Assembly (NCBI RefSeq): GCF_015831345.1
Contig: NZ_JADWYS010000001.1
Coordinates: 496,001 to 560,000, forward strand
Direction: 5' to 3'
Source of the DNA: Caenimonas aquaedulcis
Lineage (GTDB): Bacteria; Pseudomonadota; Gammaproteobacteria; Burkholderiales; Burkholderiaceae_C
Length of the DNA stretch: 64,000 nucleotides
Below the pieces are notes generated by a model. That model was not told the DNA's origin and did not search any database. It worked only from the letters and a program-made list of their open reading frames with translations. Of this stretch, positions 30,259 to 41,021 are shown piece by piece. How positions within the stretch are numbered: the stretch's first letter is position 1; each line of letters opens with the position of its first letter. The translations under genes and the position numbers were made by a program.

Positions 30259-32615
30259 ACGGCACTTTCTGTTCGCACGCGCAGGACCCGGCGCACGATG
30301 TCTTCGGGAGCGATGTCGGACACGCGTTCCGTGCCCGATACCAGGGCGCCGCCCAGGCGGTCGGTAGGCAGGCGCCACTGCGGCGCGATCCGCGACGAGA
30401 AGAGGCCCACCAGCTTCACCGGCGTGGTCACGGCCAGGTGCATGAGGCCGCCGTCCGGGCAGACCGCCACCGCGCATGCGCCCAGCAGCGAGCGCGTCTC
30501 GTCCAGGCTGAGCGCCCCGGTGAAATCCGCGATGTCGGCCTGGCCTTGCAAGGCCGACACCAGCGCCGCCGCGCGGGCCGCCCCGTTGTGGCTGCCCACG
30601 AGGACGAAGCTGCGCTGCCCGCCGGCCACCAGGCCGCGCACGACGCCGATCCAGCCCTCGTAGGTGCGGTCTTCGTGCACGCCCCCGATCGCCAGCGCGA
30701 TCGATTGCGAGAAGTCACCCGGCGGCGGCGGGGCGGAGCCGTCGAGATCGCGCAGCTTCTGCGAGCCATGCGATTCCAGCCCGGGGGCGTCCAGGTCCAC
30801 CCCGGCGAGGTCCGCGGCGCGCTGCGCGGCGAAGAGGCCGCGGTGGAAGTTCGGGCCGGTGAAGAATTCGTGGATCGACACCCAGGGAAGCTGCGGGAAG
30901 TGGCGGATCTTCTGCTTGAGCGGGCGGTGCTTGTTGCTCAGGATGAGCGCGCACGCATAGTCCGCCGCGCGGAAGCCCGCCGGGTCCGCGGACACCCGGG
31001 AGAACCACGGGTCGCCCTGGTACAGCCTCGCCACGAGCGCGGACGTGAAGAGATCGACCTCGTATCCGCGTTCGACGAGCAGCGAGCGGTGGGCGAGGTC
31101 CATGAGCCCGTCGCCGATCTGCTCCTCGCCGAAATAGATCCACAGCAGCTTGCGGCTGCCGGGCGGGAAGCGATCGAGCTTCAGGTCGTCCTGGCCCGTC
31201 ATGCGCAGCACCACCCGGCGCCACGCGACCCTGCGCGCCACCTTGAGGCGCCCGACCGCCGCCAGGTAGGCGGGGCCGGATTCCGCCGGGACCGGCCGGC
31301 TGAGGGGCTGCGTCACCGACGCGAGCGCGAGGCGGTCGATGAGCGATCCCTGCGCGGGGGCGCCGGCGATGCGGCCGGGCGTGCCGGCCCTGGCATCGGA
31401 GAGCCCCAGCGCGAACAGCAGCCCGATGAGCAGGCAGAAGTAATCGCCGATGAGCGCATCGAACAGCGTGGAATTGAACAGGCAGACCATCGCCAGCATC
31501 ACGACGAACGAGCGCGCGGCGGCGCCCGCATCGCGCGTGAGGACCCGGGCGTCGGCCTGCATCGCGTTGAGGAACAGGCAGAAGAGGGCGATGCCGCCGA
31601 GGCCCAGCTGCACGCCCCACAACAGGTATTCCTGGTGCGGATTGCGCAGGTGCGCGAACTCCGCGCGCAGGTCGACGCCTTCGAGGCGCAGGTATTCCTG
31701 GTTCCAGCTGCCCACGCCATACCCGGTGAGCGGACGCTCGCCGATCGCCTCGAGCGAGCGCTGCCAGAAGTTCAGGCGCGTGCCCGTGGACGACGTGGGC
31801 GAGCGGTCGCCGTCGACGTACGCCGCCGACTCCGATGCGACTTTGGCCATGCGCTCGCGAAACTGCGGCGCCGCGAGCGGCAGCGTGATCGCGACGACGG
31901 CCGACACCAGCAGCACCTTGGCCCGGTGCTGGCGCGGCAGCGCGGCGGGGATCGCCATCAGCAGCCCCGCGATGAGGGCCACGTGCCCGCTGCGCCCCGG
32001 CAGCAGAAACAGCACGTTGAGCGCGCACAACGCGCACACGAACCCGACCGCCATCCGCGCATGGCGGGAAGCGAAGCGGTCCCGCAGGTGCCAGCACAGC
32101 ACCGCGAGGCCCGCGGTCATGATGGACTGGTCCAGGTAGGTCGAGAAGACGGCGCCCACCGCCTGGCGCTGCGCTTCGCCCTTGATCACCCAGGGCAGCT
32201 GCAGCCCCGTCGACAGCAGGTAGGAACTGAGGACGACGAAGCACTGCGCGCCGCCGTAGATCGCAAGGGCGATGGATGCCTCGCGGGGCGTGCGGATCAG
32301 CACCAGCACCAGCGGGATGACCAGCAGCTTGCCGTACTTGGCGAGCTCCGGCAGCGCGGTGAGCACGGGGACTTCGGTGTACGCGAGGCTCGCGCCGAGC
32401 GCGGCGAGCATCGCCACCACCAGCCAGGGCGATCGCACGGAGCGAAGGCGCTCGAGCGGGCGGCCAGACGCGACGGCAGATGCCAGCAGGGCGAGGCCGA
32501 GCGCGAGCACCAGGGCCTTGGCGACGTTGAGCGCGGCCAGCGACACGGGAACGGAGGCGGCCATCAGGTACACCGGCCAGGGCCGCAGGCCATTCCAACT
32601 CGTTCGATCCGTCAC
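30246..32615 (-). CDS. O-antigen ligase/polymerase fused to a GT9 (heptosyltransferase-type) domain
   Basis: A 789-residue bifunctional protein. Residues about 1-420 are a polytopic Wzy/WaaL-type domain: many hydrophobic helices and a large loop containing TGTRLNFWQRSLEAIGERPL and GYGVGSWNQEYLRLEG, ending with LRNPHQEYLLWGVQLGLGG, the H-N-x-Y/H-N-P-H-Q-E-like family signature. Residues about 480-780 are GT-B/GT9-like: LLWIYFGEEQIGDGLMDLAH, AIGGVHEDRTYEGWIGVV, ADIADFTGALSLDETRSLLG and AVAVCPDGGLMHLAV, which is the GT9 D-G-G/S-x-H-x-A motif. Start GTG 32615; an internal ATG (MAASVPV) is possible. Two activities that normally sit in separate proteins are joined here. Confidence 0.82.
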   Translation of the reverse strand: MTDRTSWNGLRPWPVYLMAASVPVSLAALNVAKALVLALGLALLASAVASGRPLERLRSVRSPWLVVAMLAALGASLAYTEVPVLTALPELAKYGKLLVIPLVLVLIRTPREASIALAIYGGAQCFVVLSSYLLSTGLQLPWVIKGEAQRQAVGAVFSTYLDQSIMTAGLAVLCWHLRDRFASRHARMAVGFVCALCALNVLFLLPGRSGHVALIAGLLMAIPAALPRQHRAKVLLVSAVVAITLPLAAPQFRERMAKVASESAAYVDGDRSPTSSTGTRLNFWQRSLEAIGERPLTGYGVGSWNQEYLRLEGVDLRAEFAHLRNPHQEYLLWGVQLGLGGIALFCLFLNAMQADARVLTRDAGAAARSFVVMLAMVCLFNSTLFDALIGDYFCLLIGLLFALGLSDARAGTPGRIAGAPAQGSLIDRLALASVTQPLSRPVPAESGPAYLAAVGRLKVARRVAWRRVVLRMTGQDDLKLDRFPPGSRKLLWIYFGEEQIGDGLMDLAHRSLLVERGYEVDLFTSALVARLYQGDPWFSRVSADPAGFRAADYACALILSNKHRPLKQKIRHFPQLPWVSIHEFFTGPNFHRGLFAAQRAADLAGVDLDAPGLESHGSQKLRDLDGSAPPPPGDFSQSIALAIGGVHEDRTYEGWIGVVRGLVAGGQRSFVLVGSHNGAARAAALVSALQGQADIADFTGALSLDETRSLLGACAVAVCPDGGLMHLAVTTPVKLVGLFSSRIAPQWRLPTDRLGGALVSGTERVSDIAPEDIVRRVLRVRTESAVCPH

Positions 32616-32708
32616 GCGCTCCGCCTCGTCATTCGCCAGCCCGGATTATGTCCGGCGCCCGGGCGATGGGCCAAAATAGCCGCCTCGACCGCCAACCCCT
32701 CACCATTC

Positions 32709-33494
32709 ATGGCCCGTATCTCCGCCTACATCATTGCCTACAACGAAGCCGCGAAGGTTGCCGATGCGATCCACAGCGTGCAGTGGGCCGACGAGGTGGT
32801 GGTGGCGGACTCCAACAGCACGGACGGCACGATCGAGATCGCGCAGTCGCTGGGCGCCCGCGTGGTGCAGATCCCCTTCGAAGGCTTCGGCAAGCTGCGC
32901 AACGACGCGGTCGCGGCCTGCACGCACGACTGGGTCTTCAGCCTCGATTCGGATGAACGGTGTACGCCGGAAGTAGGCGCCGAAGTGCGCGCGCTGGTGG
33001 AAAACCCGCAGCACGGCGCCTATTTCGTGCCGCGGCGAAACTTTTTCCTGGGCCGCGAAATCCGTCATTCAGGCTGGTACCCGAACTACCGCCAGCCGCA
33101 GCTGTTCCGCAAGGAGGCCATGAAATACGAGATGAGCCCCGTCCACGAAGGCTACGAGCTCGCCCCGGGCGTTACGGCAGGTTACCTGAGCAACGCCATC
33201 TGGCAGCTGCCATTCAGGGATTTGTCCGAATCCCTCAGTAAGATGAACCGCTATTCGACGCTGGGCGCCACGAAGCGCCGGCAAAGCGGCTCGAGCTACG
33301 GCAAGGCGTTGACGCATGCCGTGTGGGCCTTCTGGAAGCACTGGCTGTTCAAGCGCGGTTTCCTGGACGGCTGGGCAGGCTTCATCATCGCGCTCTCGTA
33401 TTTCGAAGTGACGTTCTACCGCTACGCCAAGGCGGTGGAGCTGGAGCACCAGGCGCAGTGGGCCGCCGGCTGGAAAGACATCCTGAAGCGTTGA
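32709..33494 (+). CDS. GT2 glycosyltransferase, WaaE/LgtF-type LPS core transferase
   Basis: A 261-residue GT-A family 2 enzyme. It starts MARISAYIIAYNEAAKVADA, continues EVVVADSNSTDGTIEIAQSL, and has the metal-binding DSDE in WVFSLDSDERCTPEV. The C-terminal half has NFFLGREIRHSGWYPNYRQP and SKMNRYSTLGATKRRQSG, which is typical of the WaaE (KdtX) beta-1,4-glucosyltransferase group acting on LPS core heptose. The ATG at 32709 follows an upstream noncoding gap shared with the divergent O-antigen ligase fusion gene. tolB starts 28 bases downstream. Confidence 0.88.
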   Translation: MARISAYIIAYNEAAKVADAIHSVQWADEVVVADSNSTDGTIEIAQSLGARVVQIPFEGFGKLRNDAVAACTHDWVFSLDSDERCTPEVGAEVRALVENPQHGAYFVPRRNFFLGREIRHSGWYPNYRQPQLFRKEAMKYEMSPVHEGYELAPGVTAGYLSNAIWQLPFRDLSESLSKMNRYSTLGATKRRQSGSSYGKALTHAVWAFWKHWLFKRGFLDGWAGFIIALSYFEVTFYRYAKAVELEHQAQWAAGWKDILKR

Positions 33495-33522
33495 GGCAGT
33501 TTGAGAAAAGGACGAAGCATTC

Positions 33523-34803
33523 ATGAGTGAGACATCGATGAAGCGCCGTGCGTGCGTGGCGGGCCTGCTGATGGCGCCGGTGGCCGGGGCCCTGGCGCAG
33601 TTCCGTGTGGAAGTGACCGGCGTGGGCCTGACGCAGCTGCCCATCGCCATCGCGCCGTTTCGCGGCGAGGCCGACGCGCCGCAGAAGATCGCCGCCATCG
33701 TGCAGGCGGACCTCGAGCGCAGCGGCCAGTTCCGCATCGTGGACGCCGCGGGCGCCGCGTTCGACGAAAACAGCCGCCCCGACATGACGCCCTGGCGCCA
33801 GAAGGGCGCCGACTCGCTCGCCGTCGGGGGCATGAGCCGACTGGCGGACGGCCGCTACGACGTGCGCTTCCGCCTCTGGGATGTGGTGCGCGGCCAGGAC
33901 GCCGCGGTATTTGGCCAGGTGGTGACGGCGGGGGACCTGCGCGTCGAGGCGCACCGCATCGCCGACGTCATCTACGAAAAGCTCACCGGGCAGAAGGGCA
34001 TCTTCTCGACGCGCATCGCGTACGTGACCAAGGCCGGCACGCGCTACAACCTCTGGATCGCCGACGCCGACGGCGAGAACGCACAGAGCGCGCTGTCGAG
34101 CAGCGAGCCCATCATCTCGCCGGCGTGGTCGGCGAACGGGCAACAGATCGCCTATGTGTCGTTCGAATCGCGCAAGCCGGTGGTGTACGTGCACGAAGTG
34201 CTGACGGGCAAGCGCCGGCTGATCGCGAATTTCCGCGGCTCCAACAGCGCGCCCGCGTGGTCGCCCGACGGGCGCACCCTCGCCGTCACGCTCAGCCGCG
34301 ACGGCGGCTCGCAGCTCTACACGATCGATGCGAACGGCGGCGAGCCGAGGCGCCTCACGCAATCGGCCGGCATCGACACCGAACCCGTCTACGCACCGGA
34401 CGGGCGCAGCATCTATTTCGTGAGCGACCGGGGTGGGGCGCCGCAGATCTACCGCATGCCCAACACCGGCGGAAATCCCGAGCGCGTGACCTTTACGGGG
34501 AGTTACAACATCTCGCCCACGGTGAGCCCCGACGGGCGCTGGCTGGCCTACATTTCCCGCATCAACGGCGTGTTCAAGCTGCAGGTCATGGAGCTCGGCA
34601 GCAACAACGTCCAGTCCATCACCGACACCACCGCCGACGAAAGCCCCAGCTTTGCGCCCAACGGACGCCTCATCGTCTATGCGACCCGGCAGAACGGCCA
34701 GGAGGCGCTCATGACGACCACGCTCGACGGCAAGATCAAGGCGCGTCTGGCGGGCAAGGGCGGCGACATCCGCGAGCCCGACTGGGGCCCGTTCCAGAAA
34801 TGA
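33523..34803 (+). CDS. tolB: Tol-Pal system periplasmic beta-propeller protein
   Basis: A 426-residue TolB. The signal peptide (KRRACVAGLLMAPVAGALAQ) precedes the N-terminal domain (FRVEVTGVGLTQLPIAIAPF) and a six-bladed propeller seen as repeats such as SPAWSANGQQIAYVSFESRK, APAWSPDGRTLAVTLSRDGG and SPTVSPDGRWLAYISRINGV. It binds Pal and the TolA system that keeps the outer membrane constricted at division. Starts at ATG 33523 or 33538 (MKRR...) are possible; the shorter gives a more typical signal peptide. tolQ, tolR and tolA are not in this window. Confidence 0.96.
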   Translation: MSETSMKRRACVAGLLMAPVAGALAQFRVEVTGVGLTQLPIAIAPFRGEADAPQKIAAIVQADLERSGQFRIVDAAGAAFDENSRPDMTPWRQKGADSLAVGGMSRLADGRYDVRFRLWDVVRGQDAAVFGQVVTAGDLRVEAHRIADVIYEKLTGQKGIFSTRIAYVTKAGTRYNLWIADADGENAQSALSSSEPIISPAWSANGQQIAYVSFESRKPVVYVHEVLTGKRRLIANFRGSNSAPAWSPDGRTLAVTLSRDGGSQLYTIDANGGEPRRLTQSAGIDTEPVYAPDGRSIYFVSDRGGAPQIYRMPNTGGNPERVTFTGSYNISPTVSPDGRWLAYISRINGVFKLQVMELGSNNVQSITDTTADESPSFAPNGRLIVYATRQNGQEALMTTTLDGKIKARLAGKGGDIREPDWGPFQK

Positions 34804-34849
34804 ATCCGCATCGAATGAATTCTTGAATTTTTGTTTTGGAGGTAATCGA

Positions 34850-35383
34850 ATGATCAAGCGAATGAACCTTGCAATCGGCGCCGCGGCCATGGCCCTGGTC
34901 ATGGCCGGCTGCTCCAGCGTTCCCCTGGACCAGCCTCCCGTCGAGGACAAGAAGATCGGCACCTTGCCGCAGCAGCCCGGCGGCGGGGGCACGCAGAGCA
35001 AGGTGGAGCCCGTGGTCACCGACAACGCGGGACTCACCAATCTCGGCCCGCAGAACGTCGCGCGCGTGATCCTGTTCGACTACGACAGCTACGTCATCAA
35101 GCCCGAATACCAGAGCATCGTCGACGGCCACGCGCGCTGGATGAAGGCCAACCCGTCGCGCAAGCTGAACATCGAAGGGCACACCGATGAGCGCGGCGGC
35201 CGCGAATACAACCTGGCCCTCGGCCAGAGGCGCGCCGAGGCCGTGCGCCGCGCGCTGACGCTGCTGGGCGTGCCCGATGCGCAGATGGAGGCCGTGAGCT
35301 TCGGCAAGGAAAAACCGGCCGCGATGGGCAGCGATGAATCGGCCTGGGCGCAGAACCGCCGCGCCGAGTTCACGTACCGCTGA
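34850..35383 (+). CDS. pal: Peptidoglycan-associated lipoprotein Pal
   Basis: A 177-residue outer-membrane lipoprotein. The lipobox is LVMAGC at residues about 16-21, then a flexible Pro/Gly linker and an OmpA-like peptidoglycan-binding domain with ILFDYDSYVIKPEYQSIVDG and LNIEGHTDERGGREYNLALG. It contacts TolB and peptidoglycan. ATG 34850 is fixed by a strong Shine-Dalgarno GGAGGT at 34838-34843; an upstream ATG would place the signal peptide wrongly. cpoB follows after 2 bases. Confidence 0.97.
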   Translation: MIKRMNLAIGAAAMALVMAGCSSVPLDQPPVEDKKIGTLPQQPGGGGTQSKVEPVVTDNAGLTNLGPQNVARVILFDYDSYVIKPEYQSIVDGHARWMKANPSRKLNIEGHTDERGGREYNLALGQRRAEAVRRALTLLGVPDAQMEAVSFGKEKPAAMGSDESAWAQNRRAEFTYR

Positions 35384-35385
35384 AG

Positions 35386-36182
35386 ATGCGCACGATCGCT
35401 GCCCTCACCCGCGCGCCGGCCGTTCGCGGCGCACTCGCGGCCGCCGCGGCCGTGCTCTGCCTGGGCGCCAGCACCGGCGCGTCGGCGGCCCTCTTCGAGG
35501 ACGACGAAGCGCGCCGCGCCATCCTGGACTTGCGCCAGCGCGTCGAGGCGATGCGCATGGCCGGCGAACGCACGGCGGAGGACCAGCGCCAGGAAGCCGC
35601 GCAGATGCGCCGTGCCATGCTGGACCTGCAAAACCAGATCGAGCAGCTGCGCGGCGAAGTCGCGCGGCTGACGGGGCAGAACGAGCAGCTGGTGCGCGAA
35701 CTCGCCGAGGCGCAGCGCCGCCAGCGCGATCTCGCCACGAGCGTCGAGGAACGGCTGCGCAAGGTGGAACCGGCCAAGGTGTCCGTCGACGGACGCGAGT
35801 TCATCGCGGATCCGACCGAGGGCCGCGATTTCGAGGCAGCGCTGGCGCTGTTCCGCAAGGGCGACTTCCCCGCGGCGCAGGCCGCATTCGCCGACTTCAT
35901 CAGGCGCTACCCGCAAAGCGGCTTCCGTCCCACGGCCCTCTTCTGGCTCGGCAACTCGCAGTTCGCCAACCGCGACTACCGCGGCGCCATCGCGAATTTC
36001 CGCGCGCTGCTGCAGCAGGCGCCCGACCATCCGCGCGCGCCGGAGGCGGTGCTGTCGATCGCCAACTGCCAGATCGAGCTCAAGGACAACGCCGCGGCGC
36101 GCCGCACGCTCGACGAACTCATCAAGGCCTATCCGCAGTCCGAAGCCGCGCAAGCGGCCAAGGAGCGCCTGTCCAAGCTGCG

Positions 36183-36186
<4 letters not shown>
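35386..36186 (+). CDS. cpoB: Cell division coordinator CpoB (YbgF)
   Basis: A 266-residue periplasmic protein with signal peptide (cut near STGASA), an N-terminal trimerising coiled-coil (residues about 45-130, e.g. MRRAMLDLQNQIEQLRGEVA) and C-terminal TPR repeats (FEAALALFRKGDFPAAQAAF, RPTALFWLGNSQFANRDYRG). CpoB links peptidoglycan synthesis to Tol-mediated outer membrane constriction. It is the last Tol-Pal gene, directly after pal. The stop overlaps the GTG of tcdA in GTGA. Confidence 0.94.
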
Positions 36187-37774
<1,588 letters not shown>

Positions 37775-37800
37775 GCTGACCTGACCGTCAGCCTCGAAGG

Positions 37801-37829
37801 AGCGGCCTCTGCGGAGGCCGCTTTTTTTT
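37801..37829 (+). terminator. Rho-independent terminator after pilA
   Basis: A 9-bp stem AGCGGCCTC/GAGGCCGCT with the tetraloop TGCG is followed by eight T residues, 26 bases past the pilA stop. Confidence 0.95.
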
Positions 37830-37891
37830 GCGCCGCGAATCCAGCGTGTGGCCGCTCTCCTACACGGGGTCGGTCCTTGCGGCGCCGGGAA

Positions 37892-37905
37892 GGTGGCATG
37901 CCACC
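37892..37905. promoter_or_regulatory. Perfect 14-bp palindrome upstream of the first RTX gene
   Basis: GGTGGCATGCCACC is a perfect palindrome 57 bases before the chosen RTX ATG; a further GGTGGC half-site occurs at 37914-37919. It sits between the pilA terminator and the RTX gene, where a repressor or activator could bind. No factor can be named. Confidence 0.3.
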
Positions 37906-37962
37906 GACAAACTGGTGGCGCGAAGCTCAGCAGACTGGGCGCGCAACCACCCGAACACATCA

Positions 37963-39210
37963 ATGACCCTTGTCACATCCCACGGCCAGCGTATCTCCGA
38001 CGCGGACATCGCCTACTACTTCTCGCGCCATCCTTCCGACGCCCAGGTGGCGAACGACGCCGCGGGCTTCGGTCTCACCGCGGATCAGCTCGCCTACGCC
38101 TTGAGCCTCGGGCGCGGGGCCTCCATCAGCGCGTCGATGGTGCGGGGATGGGTCGCGACGCCGGGCAGCGGCTATACGTGGGCGGCGGACGGGACGCTCG
38201 CGCACAGCACGACGACCGAGCTCACGCAGCGCCTTTCCGGCACGCTCGATCTCACCGGCCTTGCGGGCCCCCAGACCTTGAAGCTGGATGCCGGCTATGC
38301 GGCGGCGCAGGTCAAGGGGCTCCTCACGGGCGGGACCATCGAATCGGACGCCGCTGCGACGGGCAACATGACCGTGACCCTGGCGGATGCGACGCACGGC
38401 AACGACCAGCTCACGCTGAAGCTTGCTGCCCCGGGCTCCGCCGACTTCAAGACCATCGATGCGCCGGGCGTCGAAACGCTCGATCTCGTCTCGACCACGA
38501 CGAGTGCCACGCCGGCGTCCGTCACCAACACGCTCACGCTGTCGACGACCGCGCACACCACGCTGAACATCACCGGCAATGCAGCCCTGGACCTGTCCCC
38601 CGGCTGGCAGATCGCCCTGATGTCCGTGAAGACCGTCGCCGCGGCCACGTTCGACGCGGGGCTGCACGTCTACCTGTACGGCAACACCAACGACCTGGCG
38701 ATCGGCGTGGGCGGCGGCAACGACATCATCGTCGCGGGCTTCGGCAACGACACGATCGCCGCCGGCGCGGGGGACGACATCATTTTCGCGGGCCGCGCAT
38801 CCGACGTCGTGGATGCGGGCCCCGGCAACGACTGGATTCGCGGCGGACCCGCCAAGGACGTAATGACCGGTGGCGCCGGCGTGGACACCTACGCCTACGT
38901 CTATGCCTATGAGTCTTCGGACAGCACGGGCGTGGACATCGTCACGGACTTCACGGGCGGGCCCGGCGGGGACCTGCTCGACTTCACCGCGCTCACGCAT
39001 GGCGCAGCCACCTTCATGGGCAACGTCAGCGGCGCGGCCGCGGTCGATGCCGCCCTGCACGCTGGCGCGATCCGCGCGGTGTTCGACACGTCCACGTCCC
39101 TGCTGCACGTGGACCTCGATGCGAACGGCATGCTGGACGCCACCAACGACATCGCGATCCAACTGACGGGCGTAAGTTCCTCGCTCACCGCGGCGAACTT
39201 CATTTTTTGA
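37963..39210 (+). CDS. RTX-type calcium-binding protein, probable type I secretion substrate
   Basis: A 415-residue protein without a signal peptide. An N-terminal helical module (ISDADIAYYFSRHPSDAQVA, GLTADQLAYALSLGRG) resembles modules in other Burkholderiales RTX proteins; residues about 70-245 are Thr/Ala-rich beta-type sequence. Residues about 247-310 have some seven nonapeptide repeats (GGGNDIIVA, GFGNDTIAA, GAGDDIIFA, GPGNDWIRG) that bind calcium. The C-terminus (VDTYAYVYAYESSDSTGVDI, then ITDF-like IVTDFTGG) resembles the end of serralysin-type secreted proteins and may be the secretion signal. ATG 37963 is chosen; earlier in-frame starts are possible. No type I exporter genes are near. 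Confidence 0.75.
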   Translation: MTLVTSHGQRISDADIAYYFSRHPSDAQVANDAAGFGLTADQLAYALSLGRGASISASMVRGWVATPGSGYTWAADGTLAHSTTTELTQRLSGTLDLTGLAGPQTLKLDAGYAAAQVKGLLTGGTIESDAAATGNMTVTLADATHGNDQLTLKLAAPGSADFKTIDAPGVETLDLVSTTTSATPASVTNTLTLSTTAHTTLNITGNAALDLSPGWQIALMSVKTVAAATFDAGLHVYLYGNTNDLAIGVGGGNDIIVAGFGNDTIAAGAGDDIIFAGRASDVVDAGPGNDWIRGGPAKDVMTGGAGVDTYAYVYAYESSDSTGVDIVTDFTGGPGGDLLDFTALTHGAATFMGNVSGAAAVDAALHAGAIRAVFDTSTSLLHVDLDANGMLDATNDIAIQLTGVSSSLTAANFIF

Positions 39211-39265
39211 CGGTTGTGCAGCCGGGCCGTTGACGGCGTGAACCCGGCGCGGGACACTGCGCGCC

Positions 39266-40351
39266 ATGAGCTTTCACCTCTACCAGATCGACGAAATCTT
39301 CTCCAGCGCCGACGGCACCGTGCAGTTCATCGAACTGGCCGTGGGCAACTTCAACGGGGAGCACCTGCTGGCAGGCCACCCGATCAGCGTGACCTCGAAC
39401 GGCGTGAAGCACACATTCACGTTTCCAGCGGACCTGCCCAGTGCCGCCACGGCGAACACGCACGTCCTCATCGCCACGCAGGGCTTCGCGGCGCTGGGGA
39501 TCGTCACGCCCGACTATGTCGTGCCCGACGGCTTCCTGTTCACCGCGGGCGGGACCATCAATTACGCGGGCGTGGACGCGGTGACTTACGGCGCGCTCCC
39601 GGGCGATGGGTCGCACTCCATCAGCGACACGGGCACGGTGATGGTGGCGAGCCCGACCAACTTCCACGGCGCCACCGGCCAGCTCCCCACGTCCACGACC
39701 TTCAACGGCACCGAAGCCAACGACACGCTCACCGGCACCTCCGGCAACGACGTCATCAACGGCTTCGGCGGCAACGACTCGATCGCAGGGGCCGGCGGCC
39801 AGGACACGGTCGATGGCGGCAGCGGGACCGACACGCTGGTCGTGCAGGCCGCCGATTCCGCCATGACCTCTCTCACCGCGGCCCACGTCGCGGCCGCGGG
39901 GATCGACGTCACGCTCACCGGCGTGGAGCGCGTATCGCTCACCGATAAACTCGTCGTGTTCGACACCCAGCCCGGTGACGCCGCATGGCAGGCCATGGCG
40001 CTGCTGACGGCCGGCTTCGGGCAGGCGGGCGCGATGGCCCAGCTCGACTTCTGGCTCGGTGCATCGCACCAGGGCTTGAGCATGCCGGTGCTGGGCCAGC
40101 AGCTCATCGACTTCTACGCGCCGGGCGTGCCCAATGCGTCGCTGGTGGCTTACCTGTACAACAGCATCGTGGGTGTCGCGCCCGATGCAGCGACGGTGGA
40201 CCAGTACGCGGGCGAGATCGGCGCGGCCAAGACCTTCGCGACACAGGGAGACCTGCTCGCCTTCGCCGCGAACCTGTCATTCAATACCGACCACATGGTG
40301 GGCTTCGTCGGCAGCGTGCCGCACCTGGACCACGTGGCCGGCGGCGGCTGA
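39266..40351 (+). CDS. RTX-type protein with a DUF4214-like C-terminal domain
   Basis: A 361-residue protein without a signal peptide. Residues 1-140 form an unassigned domain starting MSFHLYQIDEIFSSADGTVQ. Residues about 147-191 have about five RTX nonapeptides (GTSGNDVIN, GFGGNDSIA, GAGGQDTVD). Residues about 240-350 look like degenerate DUF4214 repeats (AQLDFWLGASHQGLSMPVLG, LVAYLYNSIVGVAPDAATVD, LLAFAANLSFN), a module common in large secreted RTX proteins of betaproteobacteria. No clear Shine-Dalgarno precedes the ATG; a weak TTGACG/GACACT promoter (39230, 39253) would give an almost leaderless message. It follows the first RTX gene by 55 bases. Confidence 0.72.
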   Translation: MSFHLYQIDEIFSSADGTVQFIELAVGNFNGEHLLAGHPISVTSNGVKHTFTFPADLPSAATANTHVLIATQGFAALGIVTPDYVVPDGFLFTAGGTINYAGVDAVTYGALPGDGSHSISDTGTVMVASPTNFHGATGQLPTSTTFNGTEANDTLTGTSGNDVINGFGGNDSIAGAGGQDTVDGGSGTDTLVVQAADSAMTSLTAAHVAAAGIDVTLTGVERVSLTDKLVVFDTQPGDAAWQAMALLTAGFGQAGAMAQLDFWLGASHQGLSMPVLGQQLIDFYAPGVPNASLVAYLYNSIVGVAPDAATVDQYAGEIGAAKTFATQGDLLAFAANLSFNTDHMVGFVGSVPHLDHVAGGG

Positions 40352-40942
40352 TCACCCGCCCGCGAGGGCCGCTTCGATTTCCGCGAAGGTGCCCGCGGCT
40401 TCCGGCAGCTGCAGGGGCATGCCGAGTTGCCGCGCGATCTGCGACAGCGAGAAGATGCCGCGGATTTCAAGTTGCCCGGAGGCGTCCTGCTGCACGACGA
40501 GCGCGTGGTTGCGACGCGCTTCCTGCAGCCCCGAGATCACGTGGCCGACGCGTGCCGACGCGACGCGGGCCAGGTCGAAGGCTTCGAGGCGCGATGCCGG
40601 CGTCATCAGGTCCGACACGAGGATCTCGGAGTGGCGCATGCCCCGTTCGCGGGCGAGGCTTACCGGCTTTTCGCCGAGGATGTCGGTGGTCGTGATGAGG
40701 CCGGCGAGCACATCGCCCTGGTCGAGCGCGAGGAGCAGCCGCACGCCGCGTTGCATCATGTACTGGTGGGCGGCTTCCATCGTGGCGCCGGGCTCGATGA
40801 CGGCGGGCGCGACCTGCGTGAGGTCGGTCATCACGTCCATGGCGGGCGAGTCGAGCGTGACCTGCTGGCGCGCCGTGCCGGGGCGGCAGATGCGCGCGGC
40901 GCCCAGCGCGGCGCGGCTGTGAAGGGCGGGATAGGTGTCCAT
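40352..40942 (-). CDS. CBS-domain pair protein
   Basis: A 196-residue protein with two CBS domains: AMDVMTDLTQVAPAVIEPGA to LAGLITTTDILGEKP, and VSDLMTPASRLEAFDLARVA to IRGIFSLSQIARQL. CBS pairs usually bind adenine nucleotides and regulate partner enzymes or act as stand-alone sensors. ATG 40942 has AAGGAT 9 bases upstream. The stop directly abuts the stop of the second RTX gene (convergent). No fused effector domain is present. Confidence 0.85.
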   Translation of the reverse strand: MDTYPALHSRAALGAARICRPGTARQQVTLDSPAMDVMTDLTQVAPAVIEPGATMEAAHQYMMQRGVRLLLALDQGDVLAGLITTTDILGEKPVSLARERGMRHSEILVSDLMTPASRLEAFDLARVASARVGHVISGLQEARRNHALVVQQDASGQLEIRGIFSLSQIARQLGMPLQLPEAAGTFAEIEAALAGG

Positions 40943-41021
40943 GGGCAGATCCTTCTTGTTGGAATGGAAGTCCGTTGTAACGCCGGGCCGCTGACGACGT
41001 ACTGACCCTTGCCGATGGCCG

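Noticed and set aside
30249..32708. A long plus-strand open frame before the GT2 gene
   Set aside because: It is antisense to the O-antigen ligase fusion. Only the part from 32709 encodes a recognisable glycosyltransferase.
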